DNA from: Chloroflexota bacterium
GTDB lineage: Bacteria > Chloroflexota > Limnocylindria > Limnocylindrales > CSP1-4
DNA length: 5,950 bases
Reading direction: 5' to 3'
NCBI GenBank assembly: GCA_021790715.1
Contig: JAJYGK010000175.1
Span: 1 to 5,950 of the forward strand
Positions 5,671 through 5,950 of this stretch are shown piece by piece. The position numbers and the translations under genes are program-made. Below the pieces are notes generated by a model that saw nothing but the letters and a program-made list of their open reading frames with translations, made no database searches and was not told where the DNA came from. Numbering within the stretch: the stretch's first letter is position 1; each line of letters begins with the position of its first letter.

Positions 5671-5683
5671 GCGGCTGATACTA
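5671..5683 (-). promoter_or_regulatory. Candidate -10 element for a leaderless aminotransferase transcript
   Basis: On the minus strand TAGTAT (complement of 5678-5683) stands seven bases before the aminotransferase ATG. TAGTAT matches TATAAT at four of six bases and fits TANNNT. The spacing would put the transcript start on or one base from the ATG. No ribosome binding site is present in the intervening CAGCCGC, which agrees with a leaderless message. A -35 is not evident. Confidence 0.45.
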
Positions 5684-5950
5684 CTTGGTGGCGAGGCGGC
5701 CCCGAGGCCGCGCGCCGCGCCGGGGCCGTGTGGGGCGCTGCGTGCCGCGCGGGCGTCATGCGGCGGCTCCGCGGCCGTGTGCCGTGCAGGCGCCGGGAGC
5801 CGCGCCGGGCCGGTGCGCCGGGGTCGCGTGCCGCGTCACTCGCCGGATAGCACCGGGGCGCATGGTAATGGCCCGTTCGGGCGATTCCTCCCCTGCTTAT
5901 GCGTCCCGGCACTGTTAAGCGGCACGATGCCGCGCCGGCGGCCCTGGTGC
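5684..5950. other. Intergenic region with no convincing complete gene
   Basis: The open frames here look like by-products of GC-rich sequence. Structures seen: an 8-base inverted repeat, GCGGCTCC (5763-5770) with GGAGCCGC (5796-5803); a small hairpin GCCC-GTTC-GGGC at 5871-5882; and GCTTA (5895-5899) with TAAGC (5916-5920) in a locally AT-richer patch at 5885-5920. An ATG at 5927 on the plus strand opens a frame (MPRRRPWC) that runs off the right edge. It has no Shine-Dalgarno sequence and only a poor -10-like TTAA patch before it, so I do not call it a gene. No tRNA or rRNA signal was found. Confidence 0.4.

Noticed and set aside
4237..5850. 537-codon plus-strand open frame opposite the aminotransferase
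   Set aside because: The opposite strand carries every catalytic motif of a class III aminotransferase. This frame has none of any family and begins inside the 23-base repeat.
5861..5918. Short plus-strand frame MVMARSGDSSPAYASRHC ending TAA
   Set aside because: Eighteen codons with no ribosome binding site or recognisable content; it is not distinguishable from chance.
5890..5930. Possible tRNA-like or small RNA patch in AT-richer sequence
   Set aside because: There is no T-loop GGTTCGA-type motif, no acceptor stem pairing, and the only inverted repeat is five bases (GCTTA/TAAGC).

Overview
This is a very GC-rich bacterial window with strong G/C preference at third codon positions, GTG starts, and two genes that may be transcribed without a leader. 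The base composition, the fused MoaD-MoaE protein and the promoter style would suit a high-GC Chloroflexota or Actinomycetota lineage. That placement is inference; no taxonomic marker gene is present.

Layout from left to right: (1) On the minus strand is a UPF0173/UlaG-like metallo-beta-lactamase-fold hydrolase (141-872). A probable further minus-strand gene begins at 46 behind a good ribosome binding site and runs off the left edge. (2) A 215-base divergent intergenic region (873-1087) probably holds promoters for both directions. (3) On the plus strand is a MoaD-MoaE fusion (1088-1864), a whole molybdopterin synthase in one chain. Seven bases later comes a divergent homologue of the TIM-barrel alpha subunit of B12/PLP-dependent lysine 5,6-aminomutase (1872-3434). 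The two are probably co-transcribed and translationally coupled. (4) After a 109-base gap filled by a 40-base tandem duplication comes a six-span membrane protein (3544-4176), apparently with its own promoter. (5) Converging on it from the right is a class III PLP aminotransferase on the minus strand (4285-5670). Its promoter seems to sit directly against its ATG. The last 280 bases hold no convincing complete gene.

The two most notable observations are these. First, the aminomutase-alpha homologue keeps the family's fold pattern over its whole length. However, five positions I recall as PLP/substrate contacts in the clostridial enzyme all appear replaced, and no beta subunit (the B12- and PLP-carrying partner) is in the window. 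This looks like a repurposed or non-catalytic relative. Second, four different short tandem duplications (33, 40, 18 and 23 bases; unrelated in sequence) lie over or within a few bases of the stop codons of all four genes whose stop is not tightly coupled to a following start. The known parts otherwise serve molybdenum cofactor synthesis, amino-acid or amine metabolism, and the membrane. I see no single pathway that unites them.
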